64,000 nucleotides of DNA from WHSW01 sp963742205 (GTDB lineage Bacteria; Actinomycetota; Thermoleophilia; Solirubrobacterales; 70-9). The notes below the pieces were generated by a model. That model was not told where the DNA came from. It was given only the letters and a program-made list of their open reading frames with translations, and did not search any database. The translations under genes were made by a program, and so were the position numbers. This document shows, piece after piece, positions 46,026 through 54,445 of this stretch; the stretch's first letter is position 1, and each line of letters begins with the position of its first letter. The stretch spans positions 186,001 through 250,000 of the forward strand of contig CAVUKZ010000012.1 in assembly GCA_963742205.1 (NCBI GenBank), read 5' to 3'.

Positions 46026-47565
46026 TTGGCCGCCGCCCAGAGCCGCAGGACCCTCATCGCCCCAACGCTGCTGGCCGCGGCGTTGGCGCTCGTCTACCTG
46101 CTCTGGGCGCCTTCGAGCCAGGACCTCGCGGCCGCCAGCTTCCGCGCCGACCTGTTCGCCGACAACGGGTTCGTGATCTGGAGCAACGCCTGGTACTCGG
46201 GCACGTACGTCCTCTCCTACAGCGTGCTCTACCCGCCGCTGGGCGCCCTCCTGGGGCCGCGGCTCACCGGAGCAATCGCGGTCGTCGCCGCGGCCGCGCT
46301 CTTTGCGCTGCTCGCCGAGCGCCGGTTTGGGGATCGGGCGCTCGTGCCGTCGCTCTGGTTCGCGGCCGCCGCCGGCGTCTGGCTGCTCACCGGCCGCATC
46401 CCGTTCCTGCTCGCGGTGCCGTTCGGGCTCGGGGCGCTGCTCGCCGCCGACCGGGGGCGCCCGGTGATCGGCGGCTTCGCGGCGACCCTGGCCAGCCTCG
46501 CGAGTCCCGTCGCGGGGCTGTTCGTCGCCGTCGCCGGTGTCGCGATCGCGATTGCCGGCGAGCGCGTGCGCGGGGTGGCGCTGGCGATCGGCGGCGCGGT
46601 CCCGATCGCCGTTCTCAACCTCGCCTTCCCGCTCGGCGGCGAGGAGCCGTTTGTGTTCTCGGCCTTCATCGCGCTCCCGATCCTGGCCGCCGTGGTGATC
46701 TGGCTCGTGCCCCGCGAGTACCGGGCGCTGCGAATCGGGACCGTCCTCTACGCGCTCCTGGCGCTCGCGGTGTTCGTGATCCCGAACTCGCTCGGCGGCA
46801 ACATCACGCGCCTCGGGGCACTGTTCGCCGGGCCCGTCCTCGCGCTCGTGCTCTGGCCGCGCGGGCGCTGGGTCGTGATCGCGGTCTCGATCCCGCTGAT
46901 CTACTGGCAGCTCGTCGCCCCGGTGCGCGACGTCCGCAAGGCCGCGGGCGATCCGTCGACCGAGCGGGCGTTTTACGAGCCGCTCCTGGCGGAGCTCGAC
47001 GACCTCGCGACGACCGAGGGCTCGTTCCGAGTGGAGGTCCCGCCGACGAAGAACCGCTGGGAGGCCGACTACGTCGCCCGCGACTACCCGATCGCCCGCG
47101 GGTGGCTGCGCCAGCTCGAGTCCGACGACTTCGACCTGTTCACCAAGGGCAACCTCACCGCGGCCGCCTACCGCGATTGGCTGCGCGACCACGGCGTCAC
47201 CTACGTCGCGGTGCCCAACGCCCCCCTCGACTACCTCTCCGAGGACGAGGTGGCGTTGATCGACTCCGGGCTCGACTACCTCGACCCCGTGTGGAGCGAC
47301 GCCAACTGGCGCCTCTTCAGGGTCGATGGCGCCGACGAGTGGGGACTGGATGGCCTCGGCGTCCGAGGAGGTTGGCGCCGACAGCTTCGAGGTCGCGCCG
47401 GGGGAGCGTGAGACCTCGATCCGCTGGACGCCCTTTTGGAGCGTCACGGGCGGCGAGGGCTGCGTCCGCGAGAGCGAGGACGGCGAGACCGTCGTCGAGG
47501 CGCGACCGGGCAGTGGCCCGATCACGGTCGAGGCCGAGCTCGGAGGTGACTCGTGCTCGGGATAG
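46026..47565 (+). CDS. Large membrane protein with C-terminal soluble domain (one frameshift)
   Basis: This protein of about 510 residues has roughly ten hydrophobic segments (to about residue 300) followed by a soluble domain with 'WRLFRVDGADEW'. A TTG start at 46026 has a ribosome-like 'aggtagg' just upstream; the longer frame overlaps the divergent gene. The frame breaks at the G-run 47341-47344, where one extra G separates the two parts; removing it gives continuous sequence into 'DWMASASEEVGADSF'. The layout (membrane part plus late 'YVAVPNAPLDY' and beta-rich tail) resembles actinobacterial 6-pyruvoyl or glycosyltransferase-like membrane proteins of unknown role. It overlaps the next gene by 13 bases. 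Confidence 0.72.
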
Positions 47566-48392
47566 TCCTCGGGCTCGCCTCCAGCGTGGCCTGGGGCGTG
47601 TCCGACTTCCTCGGCGGTTTGCAGAGCCGCCGGATCTCCGCGCTCAGCGTGCTCCTCGTCAGCCAGCCGGTCGGGCTCGTGCTCGCCCTCGCCGTGGCGC
47701 TGATCGTCGGCGGCAGCTCCCTCAGCGGTCGCGACGCGCTCCTCGGCCTGCTCGCGGGCGCGATCGTCGTGCTCGCGCTCGGCGCCTTCTATCGCTCGAT
47801 GGCGCTCGGCTCCGTGAGCGTCGCAGCGACGATCGGCGCCCTGGGGGTGATCGTTCCGGTCGCCGCGGGGCTGCTCCGGGGGGAGGAGCCGGCGGCGATC
47901 CAGGTGGCCGGCGCGGTGGCCGCGATCGTCGGGGTGTTGCTCGTGGCGCGCGAGTCCGATCCAGAATGGCGGGCCGCCGGCCGGGCCTCGATCGGCCTCG
48001 CTGCGCTGGCGGCGCTCGGCACCGGGGTCTTCTTCTGGCTCCTCGACCTGAGCGCCGGCCCCGAACCGGCCTGGACGATCGTCGTCGCCCGGGTGGGGGG
48101 AGTGGCGGTGCTTCTCGCCGCCGCCGCGTGGCTTCGCCCCTCGATGGCGATTCCCGGCGACATGGTTCCGTCGCTGATCGCGATCGGCGTCTGCGACGTG
48201 ACCGCGAACTCGCTCTTCGTCGTCGCGACCAACCACGGGCTCCTCTCCCTGGTGGCGGTGGCGGGCTCGATGTACTCGGCGGTCACCGTGCTCCTCGCGC
48301 GCGCGGTCCTGCGCGAGCACCTGGCGCGGTCGCGACAGGTCGGGATCGTGATCGCTATCGCCGGCGTCGCCATGATCGCCGCGGGCGCCTGA
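47553..48392 (+). CDS. EamA-family (DMT superfamily) transporter
   Basis: This 279-residue membrane protein has ten hydrophobic segments arranged as two EamA repeats. The first begins 'LASSVAWGVSDFLGGLQSRR' and the second 'AALGTGVFFWLLDLSAG'. Both contain the Gly/Pro-rich signature ('GVIVPVAAGLLRGEEP', 'VTVLLARAVLREHL'). Such proteins export small metabolites or amino acids. GTG start at 47553 inside the end of the upstream gene. It is convergent with the HAD gene, 2 bases away. Confidence 0.87.
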   Translation: MLGIVLGLASSVAWGVSDFLGGLQSRRISALSVLLVSQPVGLVLALAVALIVGGSSLSGRDALLGLLAGAIVVLALGAFYRSMALGSVSVAATIGALGVIVPVAAGLLRGEEPAAIQVAGAVAAIVGVLLVARESDPEWRAAGRASIGLAALAALGTGVFFWLLDLSAGPEPAWTIVVARVGGVAVLLAAAAWLRPSMAIPGDMVPSLIAIGVCDVTANSLFVVATNHGLLSLVAVAGSMYSAVTVLLARAVLREHLARSRQVGIVIAIAGVAMIAAGA

Positions 48393-48394
48393 GC

Positions 48395-49024
48395 TCAGGC
48401 CGCGGCGCGGGCCAGCTCGATCCCGAACAGCCGCTCGAGCTCGGCGATCGTCTCCGAGCTCTCTCGGTGCAGCACCGCGGTCATGCCAACCGCCTCGGCC
48501 CCCGCGCAGTTCTCGCGCAGGTCGTCGACGAAGACCGCCGCGGCGGGCTCGACCCCGAGCCGCTCGCAGGCGAGCAGGTAGATCTCCGGCTGCGGCTTGT
48601 GCATGCCGACCTCGCCGGAGATCACCGTGGCGTCGAAGATGTCGGTGGATTCGAGGCGGTCGTAGATCCCTAGCCCCCACGAGTTGGAGATCAGCCCCGT
48701 CTTCACCCCGGCGGCGCGCGCGGCCCCCACGGCCTCGAGCATCGCGGGATCGGGCTCGAGCCCGGCGAACATGCGGGTGATCAGCCCCTCGTGGTCGGCC
48801 ACCCCGAGCAGGTCACCGAAGCGACGCTCGAACTCGGCGTCGGCGAGGTCACCGGTCTCGAGCCCGCGCAGCAGCCGCAGCGCCTCGGCGTCACCGCGAA
48901 AGAGGTCGCGCACCGTCTCCGGAGCGAGCCCCTCGCCCTCGCAGAAGGCCGCGAACGCGGGCCAGATGCTCGTGGTGAGCACCCCGCCGAAGTCGACGAC
49001 GAGGGCAATAGGCTTGCGGGCCAT
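48395..49024 (-). CDS. HAD-superfamily phosphatase (epoxide-hydrolase N-domain/ACAD10-like)
   Basis: This 209-residue HAD hydrolase has motif I 'VVDFGGVLT', motif II 'GLISNSWG' (Ser), and motifs III/IV 'GMHKPQPEIYLLACERLGV' and 'VFVDDLRENCAGAEAVGM'. The DFGGV form and 'DDLREN' are those of the HAD domain of soluble epoxide hydrolase and of human ACAD10. ATG at 49024 shares two bases with the ATG of the divergent kinase gene (CCATGG). With the kinase and the dehydrogenase nearby it completes the ACAD10-type set of domains. A phosphatase on a phosphorylated hydroxyacyl intermediate, or a repair role, is inferred. Confidence 0.86.
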   Translation of the reverse strand: MARKPIALVVDFGGVLTTSIWPAFAAFCEGEGLAPETVRDLFRGDAEALRLLRGLETGDLADAEFERRFGDLLGVADHEGLITRMFAGLEPDPAMLEAVGAARAAGVKTGLISNSWGLGIYDRLESTDIFDATVISGEVGMHKPQPEIYLLACERLGVEPAAAVFVDDLRENCAGAEAVGMTAVLHRESSETIAELERLFGIELARAAA

Positions 49025-50054
49025 GGCCGAGCAGGCTACCCAGACCCCTGACGGCATCGACGCCGACGCCACCGAGCGCTGGCTCAGCCGCCACGCCGAC
49101 GCGGTCGACCCGCCGCTCGCGTACGAGCGCATCTCCGGCGGGCGGTCCAACCTCACCTACTCGGTCACGGACACCGCCGGCAGGCGCTGGGCGCTGCGCC
49201 GCCCGCCGCTCGGCAAGCGCCTCGCCTCCGCGCACGACATGGGCCGCGAGTTCCGGATCATCTCGGCCCTGCAGGGCACCGACGTCCCGGTCGCCCCCGC
49301 GGTTGGCCTCTCCGAGGATGGCGACGATCCGTTCTACGTCATGGATTGGGTCCAGGGCCCGGTGCTGCGCAACCTGGCCGCGGCCGACCTCTTCCCCGAC
49401 CCGGCCGACCGGCGTGCAATCGGTGAGCGGGTGATCGACACGCTGGTCGCGATCCACGCGGTCGATCCCGACGCCGTCGGGCTCGGCGAGCTGGCGAAGA
49501 AGGAGGACTACGTCGCGCGGCAGCTCCACCGCTGGCAGGGCCAGTGGCAGAAGCAGCACACGCGCGAGCTCCGGCTGGTGGACGAGGTCCACGACCGGCT
49601 CGCCGCCCGGATCCCCGATCAGGGCCCGGCGACGATCGTCCACGGCGACTACCGGCTCGACAACATGATCCTCACCGACACCGGCGAGATCGGCGCCGTC
49701 GTCGACTGGGAGCTGTGCACGCTCGGCGACCCGCTCGCGGACGTCGGGCTGCTGCTGGTCTATTGGGGCAGTGACGGCGACGAGCTGCAGCCGCTGCTCG
49801 AGCCGGCGACCCTCGCCGAGGGCTTCCCGCACCGCGACGAGGTGGCCGGCCTCTACGCCGAGCGCTCGGGCCGCGACGTCTCCGAGATCGACTACTACGT
49901 CGCTCTGGCGCTGTGGAAGCTGGCGATCATCCTCGAGGGCGTCTTCGCCCGCTACCGCGCCGGGCAGTACGGCGAGGCCGAGGAGACGCGCGAGGGAGAC
50001 GTGGTCGAGCTGCTCGTGAACGCGGCGTCCTCCGCCGTCGACCGGCTCGACTGA
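49023..50054 (+). CDS. Aminoglycoside phosphotransferase-fold kinase (ACAD10/11, LvaA-like)
   Basis: This 343-residue kinase of the APH/choline kinase fold has 'YERISGGRSNLTYSVTD', Lys-region 'RPPLGKRLASAHDMGREF', the catalytic loop 'IVHGDYRLDNMILT' and the metal-binding 'AVVDWELCTLGDPLADVG'. These match the kinase domains of human ACAD10/ACAD11 and Pseudomonas LvaA, which phosphorylate the 4-hydroxyl of 4-hydroxyacyl-CoA. It is not an antibiotic resistance gene. The ATG at 49023 overlaps the divergent HAD start; a TTG at 49014 with 'gaggg' before it is an alternative. The ACAD11-like gene lies about 500 bases on, in the opposite direction. Confidence 0.88.
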   Translation: MAEQATQTPDGIDADATERWLSRHADAVDPPLAYERISGGRSNLTYSVTDTAGRRWALRRPPLGKRLASAHDMGREFRIISALQGTDVPVAPAVGLSEDGDDPFYVMDWVQGPVLRNLAAADLFPDPADRRAIGERVIDTLVAIHAVDPDAVGLGELAKKEDYVARQLHRWQGQWQKQHTRELRLVDEVHDRLAARIPDQGPATIVHGDYRLDNMILTDTGEIGAVVDWELCTLGDPLADVGLLLVYWGSDGDELQPLLEPATLAEGFPHRDEVAGLYAERSGRDVSEIDYYVALALWKLAIILEGVFARYRAGQYGEAEETREGDVVELLVNAASSAVDRLD

Positions 50055-50172
50055 GCGGCGCACACGCTGCCCGTGACGGTTTCGGGACGCCCTCGGGACG
50101 TTCCGCGCGCCGATCGGGACATCGGTTCGCGCATCATCGGGCCATGTCCGCCTCCGCGACGGCGCCCACTCT

Positions 50173-50212
50173 CCAAATTGGGTACCCGGTAGGTACGGGG
50201 TACCCAATTTGG
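50173..50212. promoter_or_regulatory. Perfect 15-bp inverted repeat operator
   Basis: The arms ccaaattgggtaccc (50173-50187) and its exact complement (50198-50212) are separated by ten bases that themselves contain 'ggtag' and 'ggtac'. It lies 33 bases upstream of the ATG of the small ribbon-helix-helix-like gene, the expected place for an autoregulatory site. It has no T-run, so it is unlikely to be only a terminator. Confidence 0.7.
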
Positions 50213-50244
50213 GCGGTGTGGCGTTGCTCGGAGGAGGACTCGCG

Positions 50245-50568
50245 ATGACCGACGAGGAGCCGTTTTGGAAGCGAGGAGGTTTTGAGTCGTTTCAGGCGTA
50301 CCTGGACGAGCAGCAGCGGCTCAAGGACCTGTACGAACCCCGCCGTTCGACTCGTCGCTCCTTCTCCCAGCTCCCGCGCGACGAACTTGGAGATGTGCGC
50401 GTTCCCTACCAGGAGCCGCGCACGCATCAGGTGAACGTGAAGCTGCGCATGGAGGAGTGGTATGCGCTCCGGGACGCGGCGACGGACTTCGGCGTCGCGC
50501 CGACGACGCTCGCGCGGTTGCTGGTCAGCCGAGGGATTGAGGCGATCGGCGAGCGGAAGGCCGGCTAG
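50245..50568 (+). CDS. Small ribbon-helix-helix-like DNA-binding protein
   Basis: This 107-residue protein starts with ATG at 50245, behind 'ggaggag'. The N-terminal half is polar ('KRGGFESFQAYLDEQQRLKD'). The C-terminal half has the pattern of a ribbon-helix-helix: a short strand 'HQVNVKLRMEEWYALRDAA' followed by two helices ('GVAPTTLARLLVSRGIEAI'). Antitoxin-type RHH proteins bind palindromes before their own genes, and a perfect 15-bp inverted repeat lies just upstream. No toxin gene is adjacent. Its stop overlaps the stop of the convergent ACAD gene by four bases. It probably represses itself and perhaps the flanking module. Confidence 0.65.
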   Translation: MTDEEPFWKRGGFESFQAYLDEQQRLKDLYEPRRSTRRSFSQLPRDELGDVRVPYQEPRTHQVNVKLRMEEWYALRDAATDFGVAPTTLARLLVSRGIEAIGERKAG

Positions 50569-51821
50569 GCGCGGGCGGGTTCCGGGGCTGGGGCGGCGCT
50601 CTGCTCGGCTGCCTTCGCGGCCTTGTTGAGCTCCCGCCGGGCGACGACCATCTTGTGGACCTCGTCGGGGCCGTCGGCGACCTTGAGCATGCGGGAGAAC
50701 CGCCACATGCCCGCGAGCGGGGTGTCGTCGGACATCCCGAGCGAGCCGTGGACCTGGATGGCGCGGTCGAGCACGTCCATGACCACGTTCGCGGCGACGA
50801 CCTTGATCATCGAGATCTCGCGGCGCGCCTCCTTCTTGCCGTAGGTGTCCATCTTCCAGGCCGCCATCAGGGTCAGCAGTCGCGCCTGCTCGGTCTCGAT
50901 CCGCGACTTGGCGACGAAGTCCTGGACGAACTGCTTCTCGGCGAGCTTCGAGCCGAACGCCTCGCGCGAGTTGGCGCGGGCGCACATCATCTCGATCGCC
51001 CGTTCGCAGGTCCCGATGGCGCGCATGCAGTGATGGATGCGTCCCGGGCCGAGGCGGTCCTGGGCGATGACGAAGCCCGCCTGGCGCGGGCCGAGCAGGC
51101 TCGCCTCCGGGACCCGGCAGTCCTCGTAGCGGATCTCGCAGTGGCCGGGGCCGCCGTCGTGGCCCATCACCGGCACGGGGCGGATGAGGTTGAAGCCGGG
51201 CGCGTCGGTCGGCACGAGGATCATCGACGCGCGGGCGTAGGGGTGCGCCTCGGGGTCGGTGACGACCATCACGATCGCGACCGATGCGCCGACGGCTCCC
51301 GAGGTGAACCACTTGTGGCCGTTGATCACCCACTCGCCGTCGTCGAGCTCGGCCCGGGTCTGGAGCGTTCGCGGGTCCGACCCCGCCACCTCGGGCTCGG
51401 TCATCGAAAAGCAGGAGCGGATCTCGCCGTCGAGCAGCGGCTCGAGCCACCGGGTCCTCTGCTCCGGCGTGCCGTGCTCGGCGAGGATCTCCATGTTGCC
51501 GGTGTCGGGAGCGGAGCAGTTGAACGCCATCGGAGCGATCGCCGGGCTGCGGCCCATCTCCTCGCAGAGGACGCCGTACTCCCAGTTGGTGAGGCCGGCC
51601 CCGTGCTCCTCGTCGGGCATGAAGAGGTTCCAGAGCCCCTCCGAGCGGGCGCGCTCGCGGATCTCGACGAGGATCTCCGGATAGGCGAGGCCGGAATCCA
51701 CCGTGACCTCCTCGTCCAGAGCGGCCAGCGCGTCGGCCTCGTTCGGGTAGACGTGCTCGTCCATGAACGCGGTGATCCGGTCACGAAGCTCGATCACGCG
51801 CGGGCTGAGGTCGAAGTCCAT
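50565..51821 (-). CDS. Acyl-CoA dehydrogenase of the ACAD10/ACAD11 type
   Basis: This 418-residue flavoprotein closely follows the dehydrogenase domain of human ACAD11: 'FNCSAPDTGNMEILAEHG', 'CFSMTEPEVAGSDPRTLQTR', 'RLGPGRIHHCMRAIGTCERA' and 'LKVADGPDEVHKMVVARREL'. In the human and Pseudomonas pathways this domain removes phosphate from 4-phosphoacyl-CoA to allow beta-oxidation of 4-hydroxy acids. The presence of APH-kinase and HAD genes nearby supports the same chemistry. ATG at 51821, 13 bases downstream of the PhyH-like gene stop, so the two are co-transcribed. Confidence 0.92.
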   Translation of the reverse strand: MDFDLSPRVIELRDRITAFMDEHVYPNEADALAALDEEVTVDSGLAYPEILVEIRERARSEGLWNLFMPDEEHGAGLTNWEYGVLCEEMGRSPAIAPMAFNCSAPDTGNMEILAEHGTPEQRTRWLEPLLDGEIRSCFSMTEPEVAGSDPRTLQTRAELDDGEWVINGHKWFTSGAVGASVAIVMVVTDPEAHPYARASMILVPTDAPGFNLIRPVPVMGHDGGPGHCEIRYEDCRVPEASLLGPRQAGFVIAQDRLGPGRIHHCMRAIGTCERAIEMMCARANSREAFGSKLAEKQFVQDFVAKSRIETEQARLLTLMAAWKMDTYGKKEARREISMIKVVAANVVMDVLDRAIQVHGSLGMSDDTPLAGMWRFSRMLKVADGPDEVHKMVVARRELNKAAKAAEQSAAPAPEPARA

Positions 51822-51834
51822 GGGGTTGGCCCGT

Positions 51835-52856
51835 CTAGTAGGCGATCGGCACGTACTCGGCGGGGAAGCCGGAGAGGCCGAAGAACCAGCTCTCGATCGC
51901 GTAGCGCGGGTTCGGCATCGACGGGTCGGCCGCCGTCGCGTGCAGGTTCATCTCGTCGAAGAGCAGCACGTCGCCGGGCTCGAAGATCGGCCGCACGACG
52001 CCCGTCGACGCTGCGACCTCGTCGACCACCTGCGGCGACACCGACCAGTCGAAGGTCGCGCCCTCGGTCCCGGTCGGCGACGATCTCCTCGAGCCGCTCG
52101 GGCACGATGTCCATGCCGGGGGCCACGTCGCCGCAGCGCGAGAGCGAGAGCCACACGTTGAGCGCCCGCACCTCGCCGAGGAAGGCGCCGTCCTGGTGCC
52201 AGCCGAGTCGCTGTCGGGGTCGCACCTTGCGCATGGTGCACTTCTGCGATCGAGATCGCCGGGACCTCGCCCAGGTAGCCGTGGATCACGCTCGCGCAGG
52301 CCGCAGCGCTCGAACGCCTCGAGCATGTCGAACATCAGCTTCGGCGAGTCGGCGGCCCAGAGGCCGCCGTCGCCGACCCACTGGCGCGCCTCGAGGTCGA
52401 CCGGCGGCCCCGGGTCGAACTCCTCGTAGTAGCCCTCGGCCGCGCCGCCTCCGGCGGCGAGCGACGCGCGCGCCTCGAGCGCCGCCTCGATCTCGTCCGC
52501 GAGCGCGACCGCCTCGTCGCGCTCGATCACGCCCGCGGACGATCAGCGCGCCGTCGCGCAGCATCGCCGCCCGCAGCAGCCCGGGGGTCAGCTCCTCCGG
52601 CGTGACCTCGGGGATCCCGGCGCTCGGCCGGGAGCACGGCGTAGTCGGGCTCGGGGAAGCTGCGGCGTCGCCCGCGCCGGCGCCGGCGAGCTGCGCGCCC
52701 GCCTCGTGGCGGAGTGCGAGGATGCGGCGCTCGCAGCTCGGGGTCGCGGGCTCGCGGTTGCGCGCCGAGAGCTCTCGATCTCGGCGAAGAGCTCGGCTCG
52801 GGATCGCGCTCGGCGACCGCGGCGGTCGGCTGACGATTGCGGCGGAAGAGCGCGAT
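51835..52856 (-). CDS. PhyH (phytanoyl-CoA dioxygenase)-like protein (several frameshifts)
   Basis: This is a non-haem Fe(II)/2-oxoglutarate dioxygenase of the PhyH family. The iron ligands are visible as 'RLGWHQDGAFLGEV' (His-x-Asp) and 'FDEMNLHATAADP' (His). The middle part reads 'GYYEEFDPGPPVDLEARQWV' and 'LMFDMLEAFERCGL'. The N-terminal region begins near 52856 with 'ALFRRNRQP'. The frame breaks near 52075, 52235, 52300 and 52530 and again in the N-terminal 150 bases. Because each block is conserved, sequence error is likely. The start is uncertain (no ATG in frame at the conserved N-end). It may hydroxylate an acyl chain for the downstream ACAD. Confidence 0.72.
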
Positions 52857-52895
52857 GGCGCGAACGGTACCAGGGGTCTGCGCCGTTCGCCGGGC

Positions 52896-53523
52896 TCACG
52901 CTGGGCGGCGCGCGAACGCCCACACCTGGACCGGGAAGTCCGGCTCGTCGCGCAGCGAGTGCCAGCGCCGCTGCGCGGACCAGTCGCCGAAGTTGCCGAC
53001 CACGCACTCGCGGTTGCCCCACGACTCGACCCGCTCGACCTCGAGCCCGGCGCGCTCGAGCAGCGTCCGCAGGCCCCGTGGCGTGAAGCGCCAGTAGTCC
53101 AGCATCCCGTAGGACGGGAACTCGTGGACCTTGATCAGGAACGGCGTCGAGACGATCACCCGGCCGCCGGGGACGCAGAGCTCGCGCAGGTTCTCCGCCG
53201 CCGCCCACGGGTCGGCGACGTGCTCGAGCACCTGCTCGCAGATGACGAGGTCGAAGCGCCGCTCCTCGGTCAGCGGCGCGCAGAGGTCGAACTCGGGCCA
53301 GGCGAGGCCGGCGTACTCGCGCCACGGCTTGTCGGCGTGCAGGTCGCCGCTGATCTCGGCCGCGCCAGACGTCGGGGGTCCGAGCGCGGCGATGTGGGCC
53401 TCGACGGCCTCGTTCATCACCGTGCGCTGCCAGTGCTCGGCGGCCGGACGCGGCGGGCGGGAACGGCGAGCCGGTCGGCGCCCCTCGGCGAGCCGGCCGG
53501 CGAGTCGCGCGCAGGGCGCTCAC
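52896..53523 (-). CDS. SAM-dependent methyltransferase of a glycan cluster (one frameshift)
   Basis: This class I methyltransferase has 'AAEISGDLHADKPW' (motif I region, without the usual Gly-rich loop), 'RFDLVICEQVLEHVADPWAA' (motif II-III), 'LCVPGGRVIVSTPFLIKVHE' and 'YWRFTPRGLRTLLERAG', typical of Methyltransf_11/23 proteins in surface polysaccharide clusters. The GTG start at 53523 overlaps the stop of the glycosyltransferase gene (GTGA). The frame breaks once near 53455; the downstream 174 residues are intact. The acceptor is probably a sugar or lipid intermediate. Confidence 0.75.
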
Positions 53524-54445
53524 ACGACCTCCCGCCAGCGCTCGGGGATCGCGCTCGAGCACCATCTCGATCCCCTCGCTCTCGAACCCGGTCTCGTCGA
53601 AGATACCAGCGGTCGAACTCGTCGCCGGCGTCGATCCGGTTGTAGGCCGCCCAGCCGGCGTCGAGGTCCTCGCGCGTTCCAGCTCCGCCGCGCGCGCGCC
53701 GGCGTGGCGGGCGCGGCAGACCTCGTAGTCCATTCGATGCAGGTGGATGAGGCGCAGGTCCGGATCGTAGTTGTGGCGACCGTCGGCGCTCGCGTGCAGA
53801 CCCGGGACCCAGGTCATCGGCACGGTCGCCAGCAGCGGCTTGTCGTAGGCGTCGTTGGCGAACCAGTGGCCGCGCTGGGCGAGGATCGGGCGCGCCGGGT
53901 CGAGCGGCGGCTCCGGTCGGGCAGGTGCAGGACCTCGTAGCCGAGCGGGTTGACGAACTCCTCCTCGAGCCGGTCGATGTAGGCGCCGAGGTCGCCGAGC
54001 GTCGGGTCCGGCGCGAGGATCTCGTCCGACGTCGCAGACGAGGACGACGTCGTAGCGCTCGAGCAGCTCGGCCTGGAAGTCCGACAGCGTCGTCGCCATC
54101 CACACGTGGTCGACGCGGTCGCGGGCGACCTCGACCCGGTTGAAGCCCCGCGCGGTCGAGCCGTCGCTGCTCTCGTTGTCGAGCACGTAGATGTCCTCGC
54201 GCGGCGAAGAAGCGCGAGTAGTAGCGCAGCCAGAGCGGCAGGAAGACGGGCTCGTTGTGGACGATCGTGACCACGGCGCGGCGCTTGCGTGAGCGCCGCC
54301 ACGGCAGCCGCGAGCGCCCGGCAGCTCGGCGCTCCCGTAGCGCAGCGCCCGCGCCTCGCGCCAGGGAGTCGAAGAACTCGTCGTGCGGGTGCCCGGGATC
54401 GTCGTGGATCCGCGGTGCCTGCCCGCTCGTCGGCGTCTGGCTCAT
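53520..54445 (-). CDS. Glycosyltransferase, GT2/GT92-like (several frameshifts)
   Basis: This protein has 'AVVTIVHNEPVFLPLWLRYY', then in other frames 'LDNESSDGSTARGFNRVEVA', the catalytic DxD region 'YDVVLVCDV-DE', 'LGDLGAYIDRLEEEFVNPLG' and 'LRLIHLHRMDYEVCRARHAG'. These are features of family 2/92 glycosyltransferases that use nucleotide sugars. Breaks are near 54205, 54033 (an extra G in 'gtcggacgag', minus strand), 53920, 53690 and 53600. ATG at 54445 overlaps the stop of the FkbM gene; the stop at 53520 is shared with the next GTG. Product is probably a surface polysaccharide. Confidence 0.72.

Noticed and set aside
49023..50054. Aminoglycoside resistance gene
   Set aside because: The APH fold is shared, but the sequence pattern and the neighbouring ACAD11-like gene point to the metabolic ACAD10/11 kinase group.
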